A stretch of DNA of 64,000 nt from Lachnospiraceae bacterium (GCA_025758065.1 CP107199.1:1859501-1923500), one strand, 5' to 3'; positions 51,798 through 61,586 are shown, numbered from the stretch's first letter. The notes: a model not told the origin generated them from the letters alone. Made by a program: numbers and translations.

Positions 51798-53027
51798 ATG
51801 ACAGAAATAAAAGGGATTTCTGTGGATGAATGGAAGAAAAAGATCTGTGAGGAAGCAGAACGGTTAAGACCGCAGCTGATCGAACTTTCCCATAGCATCC
51901 ATGATGAACCGGAGATCGGTTTTCAGGAGTTTAAATCATCTGCTAAAATATGTGATTTTCTGGAAAAACAGGGATTTGAAACAGAAAGAGATTATTGTGA
52001 CCTTCCAACATCCTTTAAGGCAGTGAAAAAAGGAACAGGAAAAGGCCCGGTAGTGGCGTTTTTGGCAGAATATGATGCTTTAAGAGGCGTAGGACATGGC
52101 TGCGGCCACAATGTGATCGCCACCTGTGCTTCCGGTGCATTTGCTTCTCTGGCAAAAATATTTGTGGAAATGGGAATTGCAGGAGAAGTAAGGATCATTG
52201 GAACTCCTGCAGAAGAAGGAGGTGCCGGAAAGGCTATTATGCTGGAACGGGGCGGCTTTGATGGAGTGGATTTTGCACTGATGATCCATCCCACCTGTGG
52301 CGGTGAAAGCAGGAACTATATTAACCGGAACGGAAGAGCTTCCGGAAGTCTTACCATTTCCTTTACAGGACAGTCTGCCCATTCCTCTGCACCGGCAACT
52401 GGCATCAATGCCCTGACAGCGGCTATCAGCGTGTTTAACCAGATCGATATGCTGCGTCCGTTATTTGAAACAGAGGACAATGTAAACGGTGTTATTTTAG
52501 AGGGCGGAACTGCTTCTAACGTAATTCCGGGATTTTCCAAATCGGAGTTCTGTATCCGTGCGGCTACCATGAAGCGTATTGATGAGCTTCAGAACATGAT
52601 CATCGGCTGTGCAAAACGTGCAGAAAGCCTTACAGGTGCAAAGGTACAGATCCAGTCAGAACCGATCTATGCAGAGCGTTATCCATGTCTGCCCATCTGT
52701 GAAGATTTTAAGGAAAATATGGCCCGTGTAGGTATCAGCATGTGCCTGCCGGATCCAAAACTGCTTTTTGGTTCTTCTGACATTGGAAATGTGTCTATTA
52801 AGATCCCGGCGATCCACGATTACCTGTCTATTACAGATGAAGAGATCCCGGCACATTCCAAAGAATATGCCAAAGCAGCAGCAGAACCGGCTGCAGATGA
52901 GATCTGCATCAAGGGGGCACAGGGACTGGCAATGACCGGTCTTGACCTGCTGTTAGATGAAAGCCTTCGTCAGGCGGCAGCAGAGTACCATGAAAAAGTC
53001 GTACCGGACTTCTACAAAGAAAAGTAA
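51798..53027 (+). CDS. M20 family amidohydrolase (AbgB/HipO-like)
   Basis: 409 residues, cytoplasmic. Metal-binding motifs: VGHGCGHNVIAT, GTPAEEGGAGK (Glu pair) and a His in MIHPTCGG; the lid domain has HSSAPATGINALTA. Such enzymes remove an acyl or aminobenzoyl group from an amino acid or hydrolyse dipeptides. GGAGG lies before ATG 51798. It follows the dpp genes and precedes isoaspartyl dipeptidase, fitting a peptide-use operon. Confidence 0.9.
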   Translation: MTEIKGISVDEWKKKICEEAERLRPQLIELSHSIHDEPEIGFQEFKSSAKICDFLEKQGFETERDYCDLPTSFKAVKKGTGKGPVVAFLAEYDALRGVGHGCGHNVIATCASGAFASLAKIFVEMGIAGEVRIIGTPAEEGGAGKAIMLERGGFDGVDFALMIHPTCGGESRNYINRNGRASGSLTISFTGQSAHSSAPATGINALTAAISVFNQIDMLRPLFETEDNVNGVILEGGTASNVIPGFSKSEFCIRAATMKRIDELQNMIIGCAKRAESLTGAKVQIQSEPIYAERYPCLPICEDFKENMARVGISMCLPDPKLLFGSSDIGNVSIKIPAIHDYLSITDEEIPAHSKEYAKAAAEPAADEICIKGAQGLAMTGLDLLLDESLRQAAAEYHEKVVPDFYKEK

Positions 53028-53032
53028 AAGAT

Positions 53033-53078
53033 GGATATCCGGTCCGGACGCAGCTGCGTCTGGAAAATTTGGATGTCC
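53033..53078. repeat. Palindrome directly after the M20 gene
   Basis: GGATATCC (53033-53040) pairs with GGATGTCC (53071-53078) and CCGGACGCAG with CTGCGTCTGG at the center. It abuts the larger family-A palindrome. Confidence 0.65.
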
Positions 53079-53230
53079 TCTCGGAGTCTTTCCTGCACCT
53101 GCCTTTGTGGCCGATTTTCCGCCAGTCGCACCCGAATTTCATCAACGTACGCACCGCATACGCCTCAGAAATTTGGGTACAACTGACAAAAAATCTTCTC
53201 ACAAAATCAGGTACAGAAAGATTCCGAGAG
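53078..53230. repeat. Full-length family-A palindrome (153 bp)
   Basis: Left arm 53078-53140 and right arm 53168-53230 are imperfect inverted copies, from CTCTCGGA/TCCGAGAG at the ends to ACCCGAATTTC/GAAATTTGGGT at the loop (53141-53167). A truncated relative is at 8538-8645. Both lie immediately upstream of the ribosome site of a gene. Confidence 0.8.
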
Positions 53231-53262
53231 AACATATAATATATTTAGGAGAAAATATAACC

Positions 53263-54429
53263 ATGATATTATTGAAACAGGCTGATGTATACGCACCGGA
53301 ACACCTTGGGATCAAGGATGTTTTAGTGTGCGGAGGAAAGATCGAGGCAGTAGGAGATAACCTGGAAGGAGGTACCGGCTGTCAGGTCATCGACGCAAAG
53401 GGAATGCGCTTAACACCTGGTCTTATTGACCGCCATGTACATGTAACAGGAGGCGGCGGAGAAGGAAGCTTCCACACAAGAACACCTCAGATCGAACTTT
53501 CTTCTATTTTAAAGGCAGGTATCACCACTGTGTTAGGACTGCTTGGAACCGATGATATGTCCCGCAGTGTAGAGGATTTGTTAGCAAAGGTAAAGGCATT
53601 AAAGGAAGAAGGCATTACTGCCTATGCTCTCTGCGGTGCCTATGGCTATCCGCCGGTGACCTTAACAGGAAGCGTAAAGAAGGATATTGCCTTTGTAGAT
53701 GAGATCATGGGCTTAAAGCTGGCGCTTTCTGACCACAGGGCGCCAAATATTTCAGTAGATGAGCTGATCCGTTTAGGAAGTGATGTGCGTACTGCAGGCA
53801 TGATCGGCGGAAAGCCTGGATTTATCGTTTTACATATGGGAAGCGGAAAGAAAAAATTAGGGCCTGTATTTGAGGCGCTGGCTGAAACTGATATCCCTGT
53901 AAAGACCTTCCAGCCTACTCATATGAGCCGCAACCATGAACTGTATCTGGATGGACTGAAGCTGGCAAAAATGGGCGGTTATATTGACATTACCTGTGAA
54001 GACTTTGTAAATGGCGAGCCGGTCATCGGACATGATCCAATGCCTGCACTTCTTGAAGAGGCAAAGGCAGCAGATGTTCCTATGGATCACATTACCTTCA
54101 GCTCTGACGGTCAGGGAAGCTGGTCCAGCTACGATGAAGCAGGCATGTTAAAAGAGATCGGTGTTACGGATGTGGGAAATATGTATGCACAGATGTGTTC
54201 TTTAGTTACCAGAGGCGGCTTTGACTTTGCTGAGGCACTGACCTATTTTACATCCAATGTTGCCAAAGCGCTGGAGATCGAGAAGAAAAAGGGGCATATC
54301 GTGGCAGGTGCTGACGCAGACATCCTGCTGATCAAAGATGACTTAACATTGGATACCGTCATTGCAGGCGGCCGTAAGATGATGGAAGGAGGAACTCTTC
54401 TTGTAAGAGGAACATATGAACATGATTGA
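53263..54429 (+). CDS. iadA: Isoaspartyl dipeptidase (beta-aspartyl-peptidase)
   Basis: 388 residues. Amidohydrolase superfamily: zinc ligands in LIDRHVHVTGGGGEG, PTHMSRN and the Asp in FSSDGQGS; family blocks MGSGKKKLGP and NMYAQMCSLV are IadA-like. It hydrolyses the isopeptide bond of beta-aspartyl dipeptides, which arise from aged proteins. AGGAG stands 11 bases before ATG 53263; codons further upstream are palindrome sequence. The stop overlaps the M42 peptidase start. Confidence 0.92.
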   Translation: MILLKQADVYAPEHLGIKDVLVCGGKIEAVGDNLEGGTGCQVIDAKGMRLTPGLIDRHVHVTGGGGEGSFHTRTPQIELSSILKAGITTVLGLLGTDDMSRSVEDLLAKVKALKEEGITAYALCGAYGYPPVTLTGSVKKDIAFVDEIMGLKLALSDHRAPNISVDELIRLGSDVRTAGMIGGKPGFIVLHMGSGKKKLGPVFEALAETDIPVKTFQPTHMSRNHELYLDGLKLAKMGGYIDITCEDFVNGEPVIGHDPMPALLEEAKAADVPMDHITFSSDGQGSWSSYDEAGMLKEIGVTDVGNMYAQMCSLVTRGGFDFAEALTYFTSNVAKALEIEKKKGHIVAGADADILLIKDDLTLDTVIAGGRKMMEGGTLLVRGTYEHD

Positions 54430-55513
54430 TATCAATGTATTAAAGGACCTGACCAATGCCTTTGGCCCAAGCGGATTTGAGGAAGATGTAGTAAGGGCGG
54501 TAAGGGACCACTGCACAGGCATGAGCCTGACCAATGATGCCATGAATAATGTATACGCAAGAATCGGCGGAAATGCAAATGGAAAAAAGCCGGTGCTGAT
54601 GCTGGATGCCCATACAGATGAGTGTGGCTTTATGGTACAGGGGATCATGGAAAATGGTCTGTTAAGCCTGATCATGTTAGGTGGAATGGACTTGCCAAGT
54701 ATCCCGGCACATACCTTACTGGTACGCACCAGAGCTGGAAAGCTGGTAAAGGGCATCACCACCTCCCGTCCGGTGCATTTTATGACGGATAAAGAAAAGA
54801 GCGCACCGCTTGACATCCGTGAAATGTTCTTAGATGTAGGCGCATGCAGCAAAAAAGAGGCAATGGAAAGCTTCGGTATCAATATCGGTGATCCGGCTGC
54901 TCCGGAAGTTGCATTCGAGTATGATGAAGAGCATGGATTATGCTTTGGCAAGGCCTTTGACAACCGTATGGGCTGTGCCTGCATCATCCACACATTAAGA
55001 GCATTACAGGCAGTAAAAGATGACCTGGCAGTAGAAGTAGTAGGTGCATTCGCTTCCCAGGAAGAGGTTGGTATGAGAGGCGCGACCGTTACCTCTGCAC
55101 AGGTACAGCCGGATCTGGCTATCGTATTTGAGGGCTCTCCTGCAGACGACTTCTACTACAGCCCTGAAAAATCCCAGGGCGGCATGCATAAAGGCGTACA
55201 GATCCGCTGCATGGATAAGAGTTATATTACCAATCCTGCATTCTTAGAGTATGCACATGAACTGGGCGATACCATGGGTATCACCTACCAGGACGCAGTA
55301 AGAAGAGGCGGCAGCACCAACGCAGGCAAGATCAGCCTTGCAGGAAAAGCCGTACCAACCCTGGTACTTGGCATTCCAAGCCGTTATGTACACAGCCACT
55401 ATAATTTCTGTGCTATCGAAGATGTAGAAAGCACCGTCCGCATGGCAGTTGAGGTTATCAAGGGACTGAATGAGGAGAGAATTAAGCATCTGATGCATCA
55501 GGATATCCTGTAA
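54416..55513 (+). CDS. M42 family metallopeptidase (glutamyl aminopeptidase-like)
   Basis: 365 residues. Two-metal site: LDAHTDECGF (His), GKAFDNRMGCA (Asp), the catalytic SQEEVGMRGA (Glu pair) and a late His in RYVHSHYNF. M42 enzymes form large tetrahedral complexes that trim peptides from the N-terminus. The start overlaps the iadA end by 14 bases; ATG 54422 is an alternative. It completes the peptide degradation set. Confidence 0.92.
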   Translation: MNMIDINVLKDLTNAFGPSGFEEDVVRAVRDHCTGMSLTNDAMNNVYARIGGNANGKKPVLMLDAHTDECGFMVQGIMENGLLSLIMLGGMDLPSIPAHTLLVRTRAGKLVKGITTSRPVHFMTDKEKSAPLDIREMFLDVGACSKKEAMESFGINIGDPAAPEVAFEYDEEHGLCFGKAFDNRMGCACIIHTLRALQAVKDDLAVEVVGAFASQEEVGMRGATVTSAQVQPDLAIVFEGSPADDFYYSPEKSQGGMHKGVQIRCMDKSYITNPAFLEYAHELGDTMGITYQDAVRRGGSTNAGKISLAGKAVPTLVLGIPSRYVHSHYNFCAIEDVESTVRMAVEVIKGLNEERIKHLMHQDIL

Positions 55514-55556
55514 GAGTTTCTAAAAACAGGATTTTGGAAAAATCTGGGAAAATGTG

Positions 55557-55610
55557 AAAAAGGGACTGCTCTGGTGTGGCCTGCGGGCCGCGCCGGGTGG
55601 TCCTTTTTTT
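55557..55610 (+). terminator. Terminator of the peptidase operon
   Basis: AAAAAGGGAC... pairs with ...GGTCC, followed by seven T (55604-55610). A second small hairpin CTCCC..GGGAG follows near 55616-55636. Confidence 0.8.
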
Positions 55611-55739
55611 GCATTCTCCCCGCCTACTGGCGGGAGAAGCCCTACTGTGATATAATTCTTTAGAAAAACTTTCATTTTTTATGAAGCGCCTCTTTCAAAT
55701 TCATTGCTACTATATAAACCGTAAGGAGGAAATGAGTAT

Positions 55740-56447
55740 ATGAACGGAGACAGTATCCTTTTAGTAGAGGATGACAAAGAAATACGCCAGGGAGTGGAAA
55801 TTTTCCTGCGCAGCCAGGGATACCAGGTATTTCAGGCAGAAAACGGCCTTGAAGGCTTAAAGATCCTGGAAGAAAGGCCTATCGACCTGGCAATCGTAGA
55901 TGTGATGATGCCGGTAATGGACGGTATCACCATGACTGCGAAACTGCGGGAAAAATATGACTTTCCGGTGATCTTCCTTTCGGCAAAGACAGAAGAGGTA
56001 GATAAGATCCTGGGACTCAACATAGGAGCAGATGACTATGTGACAAAGCCATTTACCCCCATGGAACTGATGGCAAGAGTCAACTCCCAGCTGCGCAGAT
56101 ATCACCGCTTCTTAGACCGGTTAAATTCCGGGCAGAAGGAAAATCCAAAGATCCACCAGGTGGGCGGACTGGAAGTCAATGAGGAAACAGTGGAAGTCAA
56201 TGCAGACGGTAAAAATGTAAAAGTGACTCCCATTGAATTCAAGATCCTTCTCCTTCTCATCCGCAATCCGGGAAGAGTTTTCCCGGCAGAAGAGATCTAC
56301 GAAAGAGTCTGGAACGAACGGGCGATCAACACAGATACTGTCATGGTCCATATACGCAACCTCCGTGAAAAAATCGAAGTGGATCCAAAAGATCCGAAAT
56401 ACATAAAGGTGGTGTGGGGTGTTGGATACAAACTTGAAAAACAATGA
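55740..56447 (+). CDS. OmpR family response regulator (VanR-like)
   Basis: 235 residues. Receiver about 1-120 with acidic DD (11-12), Asp54 in IVDVMMPVMDG and Lys in VTKPF; C-terminal winged helix (about 135-233: KVTPIEFKILLLLIRNPGRVFPAEEIYERVW; NTDTVMVHIRNLREKIE). AAGGAGG lies 12 bases before the ATG. It overlaps the partner kinase gene by 29 bases. Target genes are not evident. Confidence 0.92.
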   Translation: MNGDSILLVEDDKEIRQGVEIFLRSQGYQVFQAENGLEGLKILEERPIDLAIVDVMMPVMDGITMTAKLREKYDFPVIFLSAKTEEVDKILGLNIGADDYVTKPFTPMELMARVNSQLRRYHRFLDRLNSGQKENPKIHQVGGLEVNEETVEVNADGKNVKVTPIEFKILLLLIRNPGRVFPAEEIYERVWNERAINTDTVMVHIRNLREKIEVDPKDPKYIKVVWGVGYKLEKQ

Positions 56448-58998
56448 TGATCTGGAAATGAAAAATGTTGGAAATGAAAATGTTACAAACGGAAATGTTG
56501 TAAAGAAAAATCATAATTGGAAAATTCTAGGAATTATAGCCATGATACTGACGGTTTTTATTGCGGCAGGTGCTACGGTGGGGCTATATCCCTATATGGA
56601 AGAGAAAGCTGCAGAATTCAACAGCAGGAACCGCAGGCAGGAAACAGAAGCAGCAGGCGGGTTCGGAAATCTGACCACCCAGGTGATGAATTTCAGCTAC
56701 GTTCTCTGGCATCAGCAGAAACAGGAAGAAAATGGTGGTATCCTTACTTATTCCCAGACATTTCTCACAGGAGATGGGGCCGGGGCTATTCTGGATACGA
56801 CAGATGCGCAGAATGTGCCGGAAACACCGGACACGGACCATACAGCAGCCGGTGCAGATGCCACAGAAAATACAGATGCAGTGACCGATGGGGCTGCAGC
56901 CGATCCATCCCTTTCAGAACAGCAGACAGATGAAAGTGAGAACGCAGAAGTTTATGGTGCAGATGTTACAGAAACAGGAGAAGACATTCCGGCTCTCAGA
57001 GAAGAAATAACAGATCTGATCGATGAACTGGGAACCAGCTGGAATAATCTTTATAACCAGTACAATGAACGTATCTCCTATGCGGTCATGGACCCACAGG
57101 GCGGCTACCTGCGCAGCAATGTAAGTGCTCCTGAGGAAATATTTTCCCGGACAGTAGCAGACAATGAACTTCAGTTTACCGTACATTTTGATGAAAATGG
57201 CAGACTGACTGTGTCAGGTGTAACAGGTCTTGAAAGCAACTGTTCAGGCCTGATCCGTTCCATTGGCCGTTTTGAGTTTTATGATCCCCTGGCTGCAAGA
57301 CTTAATAACAGCTACCGCAGATCTGGTCTGGAATTCAGTGGTCCGAAAAATATGACCATCAAATTCCGGTGTCAGCCGACTCAGCTTGGAAGCTGGAATG
57401 AGGAAAAGCCACGGAATGCATATGCTTATGATAATTATGATTATCAAAGCGGTCATGGATTTATCACCGTTGTTGCATATGTAAGCATGGCAGTCCTGGT
57501 GGCAGCACTTCTTATCCCTTTTATCCCGGGAATGGAAGTGGTCAAAATGAAAATATTCAGCTGGTCACTTGAGCCTCTTTGCGTTATCGGAGTGGGCTGG
57601 CTGCTGCTTTTCTTAAATATGGAGATCCCGTTAGGTATAGTACGCAGCTTTATGGCGGGAACTCTCCAGGCAGAGCTGGCAAAAGCAGGCTTTTTACCAT
57701 TTATGGCCAATGCTCTGGCCGTTGCAGCTAATTTCCTGTTCTGGGTGGTCATTTACGGAATGTTTTACTGGGGAGTTACTAATTTACGTTCCTTCTTCAG
57801 TTTAGGACCATGGCGCTACTTTAAAGAGCGCACCTGGGTTGGAAAATTCCTTTGCTTCTGCAAACACTGGGTATGCACAGGTCTGGATCTGTTCTCCCAG
57901 ACAGACTGGGAAAGCAGGTCCAGCAAGATCATCGGAAAGGCAGTGCTTGCAAACTTTGTGATCCTTGCATGCATCTCCCTGCTGTGGTTCTGGGGCATCG
58001 GCGCGCTGATCCTTTACTCTATTGCATTATTCTTCCTGCTGAAGAAATACTGGGGAAAGGTGCAGGAAAAATACCACAGACTCCTTAACTGCATCCAGGA
58101 AATGGCAGAAGGCAATCTGGACGTAAAAGAAGAAGAAGACTTAGGAATTTTTGAGCCATTTAAAAACCAGCTGTTTAAGGTGCAGGAAGGCTTCAAAAAA
58201 GCAGTGGAAAAAGAGGTGAAAAGCGAGCGCACCAAAACCGAGCTGATCACCAATGTTTCCCACGACTTAAAAACACCATTGACTGCCATTATTACTTATG
58301 TAAACCTGTTAAAGCAGGAAAATATTACCGAAGAAGAACGAAACTCCTACATCCAGATCTTAGACCAGAAATCCATGCGCTTAAAAGAGCTGATCGAAGA
58401 CCTGTTTGAGGTAAGCAAGGCGGCAAACGGTACCGTAGTCCTTCATCCAGAAGAGGTAGATGTGGTCAGCCTGTTAAAACAGGTCCATTTTGAACTTTCC
58501 GATAAAATAGAAGCCAGCGGCATTCAGTTCCATTTTGACCTGCCAAATGAGCGCCTGGCGGCGTCCTTAGACGGCCAGAAGACCTGCCGTATCTTTGAAA
58601 ATCTCCTGGTGAACATCACCAAGTATGGCATGAAAGGCACCAGGGCCTATATTAAGGCAGAAAAAGACGGAGAATATGTACAGGTAACATTGCGAAACAT
58701 CTCCGCAGAAGAACTGAAGATCTCACCGGAAGAGCTGACAGAACGTTTTGTAAGAGGGGATGCGTCCAGAAATACAGAAGGCTCCGGTCTTGGTCTTGCC
58801 ATTGCAAGAAGCTTTACCGAAGTCCAGGGCGGCACCATGAAGATAGAGGTAGAAGGAGACCTGTTCAGGGTGATCCTTCGCTGGAAGTTAAAGGATGGCA
58901 GTGAAGAGCCGGAAGAAACAATCCAGGAAGGATCAGTCCAGGAAAAGTTAGTTCAGGAAGAACCAGAAGCAGATGATCTGGATACGTCAGATCAATAG
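56419..58998 (+). CDS. Large membrane sensor histidine kinase
   Basis: 859 residues. One membrane helix at about 35-55, an extracellular region of about 280 residues that contains an acidic Asp/Thr/Glu-rich insert (about 115-190), then several helices (about 345-545). The HAMP-like segment is followed by HisKA (NVSHDLKTPLTAIITYVNLL, His near 615) and HATPase (GSGLGLAIARSF). GTG 56419 with AAGGTGG upstream is the likely start; ATG 56458 has no ribosome site. Ends in a repeated acidic tail. Partner of the preceding regulator. Confidence 0.88.
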   Translation: MLDTNLKNNDDLEMKNVGNENVTNGNVVKKNHNWKILGIIAMILTVFIAAGATVGLYPYMEEKAAEFNSRNRRQETEAAGGFGNLTTQVMNFSYVLWHQQKQEENGGILTYSQTFLTGDGAGAILDTTDAQNVPETPDTDHTAAGADATENTDAVTDGAAADPSLSEQQTDESENAEVYGADVTETGEDIPALREEITDLIDELGTSWNNLYNQYNERISYAVMDPQGGYLRSNVSAPEEIFSRTVADNELQFTVHFDENGRLTVSGVTGLESNCSGLIRSIGRFEFYDPLAARLNNSYRRSGLEFSGPKNMTIKFRCQPTQLGSWNEEKPRNAYAYDNYDYQSGHGFITVVAYVSMAVLVAALLIPFIPGMEVVKMKIFSWSLEPLCVIGVGWLLLFLNMEIPLGIVRSFMAGTLQAELAKAGFLPFMANALAVAANFLFWVVIYGMFYWGVTNLRSFFSLGPWRYFKERTWVGKFLCFCKHWVCTGLDLFSQTDWESRSSKIIGKAVLANFVILACISLLWFWGIGALILYSIALFFLLKKYWGKVQEKYHRLLNCIQEMAEGNLDVKEEEDLGIFEPFKNQLFKVQEGFKKAVEKEVKSERTKTELITNVSHDLKTPLTAIITYVNLLKQENITEEERNSYIQILDQKSMRLKELIEDLFEVSKAANGTVVLHPEEVDVVSLLKQVHFELSDKIEASGIQFHFDLPNERLAASLDGQKTCRIFENLLVNITKYGMKGTRAYIKAEKDGEYVQVTLRNISAEELKISPEELTERFVRGDASRNTEGSGLGLAIARSFTEVQGGTMKIEVEGDLFRVILRWKLKDGSEEPEETIQEGSVQEKLVQEEPEADDLDTSDQ

Positions 58999-59942
58999 AT
59001 ATAATTTTTATAATAAGCCTGAAAAAGATCAATAAAGGCCTTCTGGGCTTTGGATAAATAATTCTTACCTGAAGTAACGATATCAAATAACCGCGCAGAA
59101 GCAGGAGAATTGATCTTATAATAAGACATTTCTGGGTGTGCGTTAGTCAGCATCCAGTCACTGATAAAAGCTGCCCCGATCCCGGATCTGGCCAGATGAT
59201 AAGAGGTTACCAACTGTGATACCTCCATGGTGATATTGGGAGTTATTCCTGCTTCTTTAAAAAAAGTCATACTCCGTTTACGAAGATTGTTGCCTGGAGT
59301 AAGCAAAATAAAAGGTGTATCTGTAAACGCTTGTAAAGTAATAGAAGGGCAGTCCGGATCCTCAAATTTACGTGCCAGGACATCCTGAGAAGAAAGGGCT
59401 GTTTTAGTGAAAAAACGGTTTACAGAAAAATGGCTTGGAACAGCTAACAGGATCGTATCCTGAAAGGAAGGAGAACGACGCAGTTTATCAGAAGGATCAG
59501 GAGTACAATTAAAGGTTAAGTCTATTTTGTCATTTTTTAACATATCAATCAGTTCCCAGGAACCAGCTTCAATAAGTTGAAGACTGATCCCCGGGAACTT
59601 TTTTTTGTAAGCTGCAATAACAGGGGGAAGAATATAGGCATTAAAATAATGAGTTCCGCCAACACGCAGATGTCCTGTTTTCAGATCAGTCAGGTCATTC
59701 AGCTGCATGGCAAGCTCCTGCTCTAAATGCTGGATCTGTTCAATTTTTTGAATATAGATCATGCCGGCTTCAGTTAGTTCCAAGGGCTTTTTGTCCCGGT
59801 TGAATAAGGGCATTCCTACTTCATGTTCTGCTTTTTGAACGGAAATGCTTAAAGCAGGCTGGGTTAGGAAAAGCTTTTCGGCTGCTTTTGAAAAGCTTCC
59901 GCATTGATAAACAGTGTAAATATATTTCATTTCCGGCTGCAT
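58992..59942 (-). CDS. LysR family regulator
   Basis: 316 residues. N-terminal winged HTH (about 1-60: CGSFSKAAEKLFLTQPALSISVQKAE) and a two-lobed effector domain (about 90-300). AGGAG precedes ATG 59942. It overlaps the kinase stop by seven bases, convergently. It is divergent from the dehydratase operon and probably activates it in response to the substrate acid. Confidence 0.92.
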   Translation of the reverse strand: MQPEMKYIYTVYQCGSFSKAAEKLFLTQPALSISVQKAEHEVGMPLFNRDKKPLELTEAGMIYIQKIEQIQHLEQELAMQLNDLTDLKTGHLRVGGTHYFNAYILPPVIAAYKKKFPGISLQLIEAGSWELIDMLKNDKIDLTFNCTPDPSDKLRRSPSFQDTILLAVPSHFSVNRFFTKTALSSQDVLARKFEDPDCPSITLQAFTDTPFILLTPGNNLRKRSMTFFKEAGITPNITMEVSQLVTSYHLARSGIGAAFISDWMLTNAHPEMSYYKINSPASARLFDIVTSGKNYLSKAQKAFIDLFQAYYKNYIY

Positions 59943-59959
59943 GAAATCTCCTTTTGTGT

Positions 59960-60005
59960 ATAAATTCAATTTATAATAACATAAAAACCATAAAATTGAT
60001 TTTAT
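59960..60005. promoter_or_regulatory. Two dyads for the LysR regulator
   Basis: ATAAATTCAATTTAT (59960-59974) and ATAAAATTGATTTTAT (59990-60005) are perfect palindromes with the T-N11-A pattern. Centers lie about 30 bases apart. The second overlaps the -35 of the dehydratase promoter. Confidence 0.65.
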
Positions 60006-60024
60006 CATATAGCAGATCTATACT
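59996..60024 (+). promoter_or_regulatory. Promoter of the UxaA-family gene
   Basis: TTGATT (59996-60001), 17-base spacer, TATACT (60019-60024). Confidence 0.65.
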
Positions 60025-60077
60025 GATGTCAAGAGATACAGATGAGCAAAAAAATGAATGTAGCAGGAGGAAAGAAT

Positions 60078-61586
60078 ATGAAGGTAGATGCACTGATCAT
60101 GGATCCAAAAGACAATGTAGTAACCTGTGTAAGAGATGTAAAAGCAGGGGAAGTGGTACATTACCGCAGCAAAAATGAGGATCTGGAAATTTTAGCAAAA
60201 GAGGCAATCCCATTTTCCCATAAGATCTCACTGACAGATCTGGAGGAAGGACAGGAAGTTATCAAATATGGAGAGCTGATCGGAAAGACTACAAGAAAGA
60301 TCAATGCAGGATGTCTGGTAGATCATAACAATATTTACAGCGTGCCCCGTGACTATGAAAGCGAACTGGTAGAAGAAAAGGGAGAAGAGCCTGTTGAGAT
60401 TAAAAAATCAGAAAAGGGAGAAAAGATCCAGTTTCTGGGATACCGCCGTTCTGACGGAAGAGTGGGGATCCGCAACCATGTACTGATCCTTCCAGCCTGT
60501 GCCTGCGGAAGTGAGTCAAGCCGTATTGTTGCAAGCCAGGTAAGAGGGGCTGTAAATATTGTATTTAATACGGGATGTTCAGATGTGGCAGATAATACAG
60601 CCATGTCTCAGAAGATATTAACTGGTTTTGCCTGTAACCCAAATGTATACGGAGTCGTGATCATCGGTCTTGGATGTGAAACGGTAGGACATAAGCAGTT
60701 AAGAGAAAAGATCCAGAAGATGACAGATAAGCCAGTAGTGTCTTTCGGAATCCAGGAAGAAGGCGGTACCTTAAAGACCATTGAAAAGGCTACAAGAGCA
60801 GCAAGAGAACTGGCAGCACAGGCTGGTCTCGTAAGAAAAGAATGGTGCGATATTTCTGAACTGATTATGGGAATTGAATGTGGCGGATCAGATGCTACAT
60901 CTGGAATTGCTTCCAATCCGGCAGTAGGAGAGTTAAGTGATCTTTTAGTGGATCTTGGTGCATCTACGATCATGAGTGAGTCTATTGAATGGATCGGTGG
61001 AGAACATATTGTGGCAAAACGAGGAGCAACACCTAAGATCCACAATCAGGTGATCCGTGTCTGTGAAGAATATGAGAAACATTTAAAACAGGCAGGACAG
61101 GACTGCCGCGCAGGACAGCCAACACCTGGAAACAAAGCAGGAGGCCTTTCTACACTGGATGAAAAGAGTCTTGGATGTATCCGTAAAGGCGGAACAAGGC
61201 CGATCGTTGAAGTTTTGGAGCAGGCGGTACGCCCGAGCAAACATGGTGCCATTGTTATGGATACAGCAGGATATGACATCTCTTCTGTTACATCCATGGT
61301 AGCAGCCGGATGTGCCTGCGTCATATTTACAACCGGACGCGGAACACCAACAGGAAATGCTATTGCGCCAGTTTTAAAAGTAACAGCCAATAAACGGACT
61401 TATACGCACATGGAAGATAACATGGATGTGGATTTAAGCGGGATCATTGAGGGTACGAAGACAATTGAAGAAAGCGGAAAAATGCTTTTAGATGAGATTG
61501 TTCAGGTCTGCAACGGAAAACTGACAAAGGCAGAGGCGTATGGATTTTCTGATATTGCGGTAGACCATGTATGCAGATTTGTATAA
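60078..61586 (+). CDS. UxaA family hydro-lyase (altronate/galactarate dehydratase type)
   Basis: 502 residues. N-terminal SAF domain (about 1-90), then the galactarate dehydratase C-terminal domain (GYRRSDGRVGIRNHVLILP; LGCETVGHKQL; MGIECGGSDATSGIASNPAVG). The Cys residues of IECGG and nearby blocks bind Fe in the family. Known activities include D-altronate, galactarate and sulfolactate lyases. The adjacent dicarboxylate symporter favours a diacid or small hydroxy acid. AGGAGG stands before ATG 60078. Confidence 0.87.
   Translation: MKVDALIMDPKDNVVTCVRDVKAGEVVHYRSKNEDLEILAKEAIPFSHKISLTDLEEGQEVIKYGELIGKTTRKINAGCLVDHNNIYSVPRDYESELVEEKGEEPVEIKKSEKGEKIQFLGYRRSDGRVGIRNHVLILPACACGSESSRIVASQVRGAVNIVFNTGCSDVADNTAMSQKILTGFACNPNVYGVVIIGLGCETVGHKQLREKIQKMTDKPVVSFGIQEEGGTLKTIEKATRAARELAAQAGLVRKEWCDISELIMGIECGGSDATSGIASNPAVGELSDLLVDLGASTIMSESIEWIGGEHIVAKRGATPKIHNQVIRVCEEYEKHLKQAGQDCRAGQPTPGNKAGGLSTLDEKSLGCIRKGGTRPIVEVLEQAVRPSKHGAIVMDTAGYDISSVTSMVAAGCACVIFTTGRGTPTGNAIAPVLKVTANKRTYTHMEDNMDVDLSGIIEGTKTIEESGKMLLDEIVQVCNGKLTKAEAYGFSDIAVDHVCRFV

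Noticed and set aside
52957..53262. Long N-terminal extension of isoaspartyl dipeptidase
   Set aside because: It overlaps the end of the M20 gene and the family-A palindrome; the enzyme family starts at 53263.
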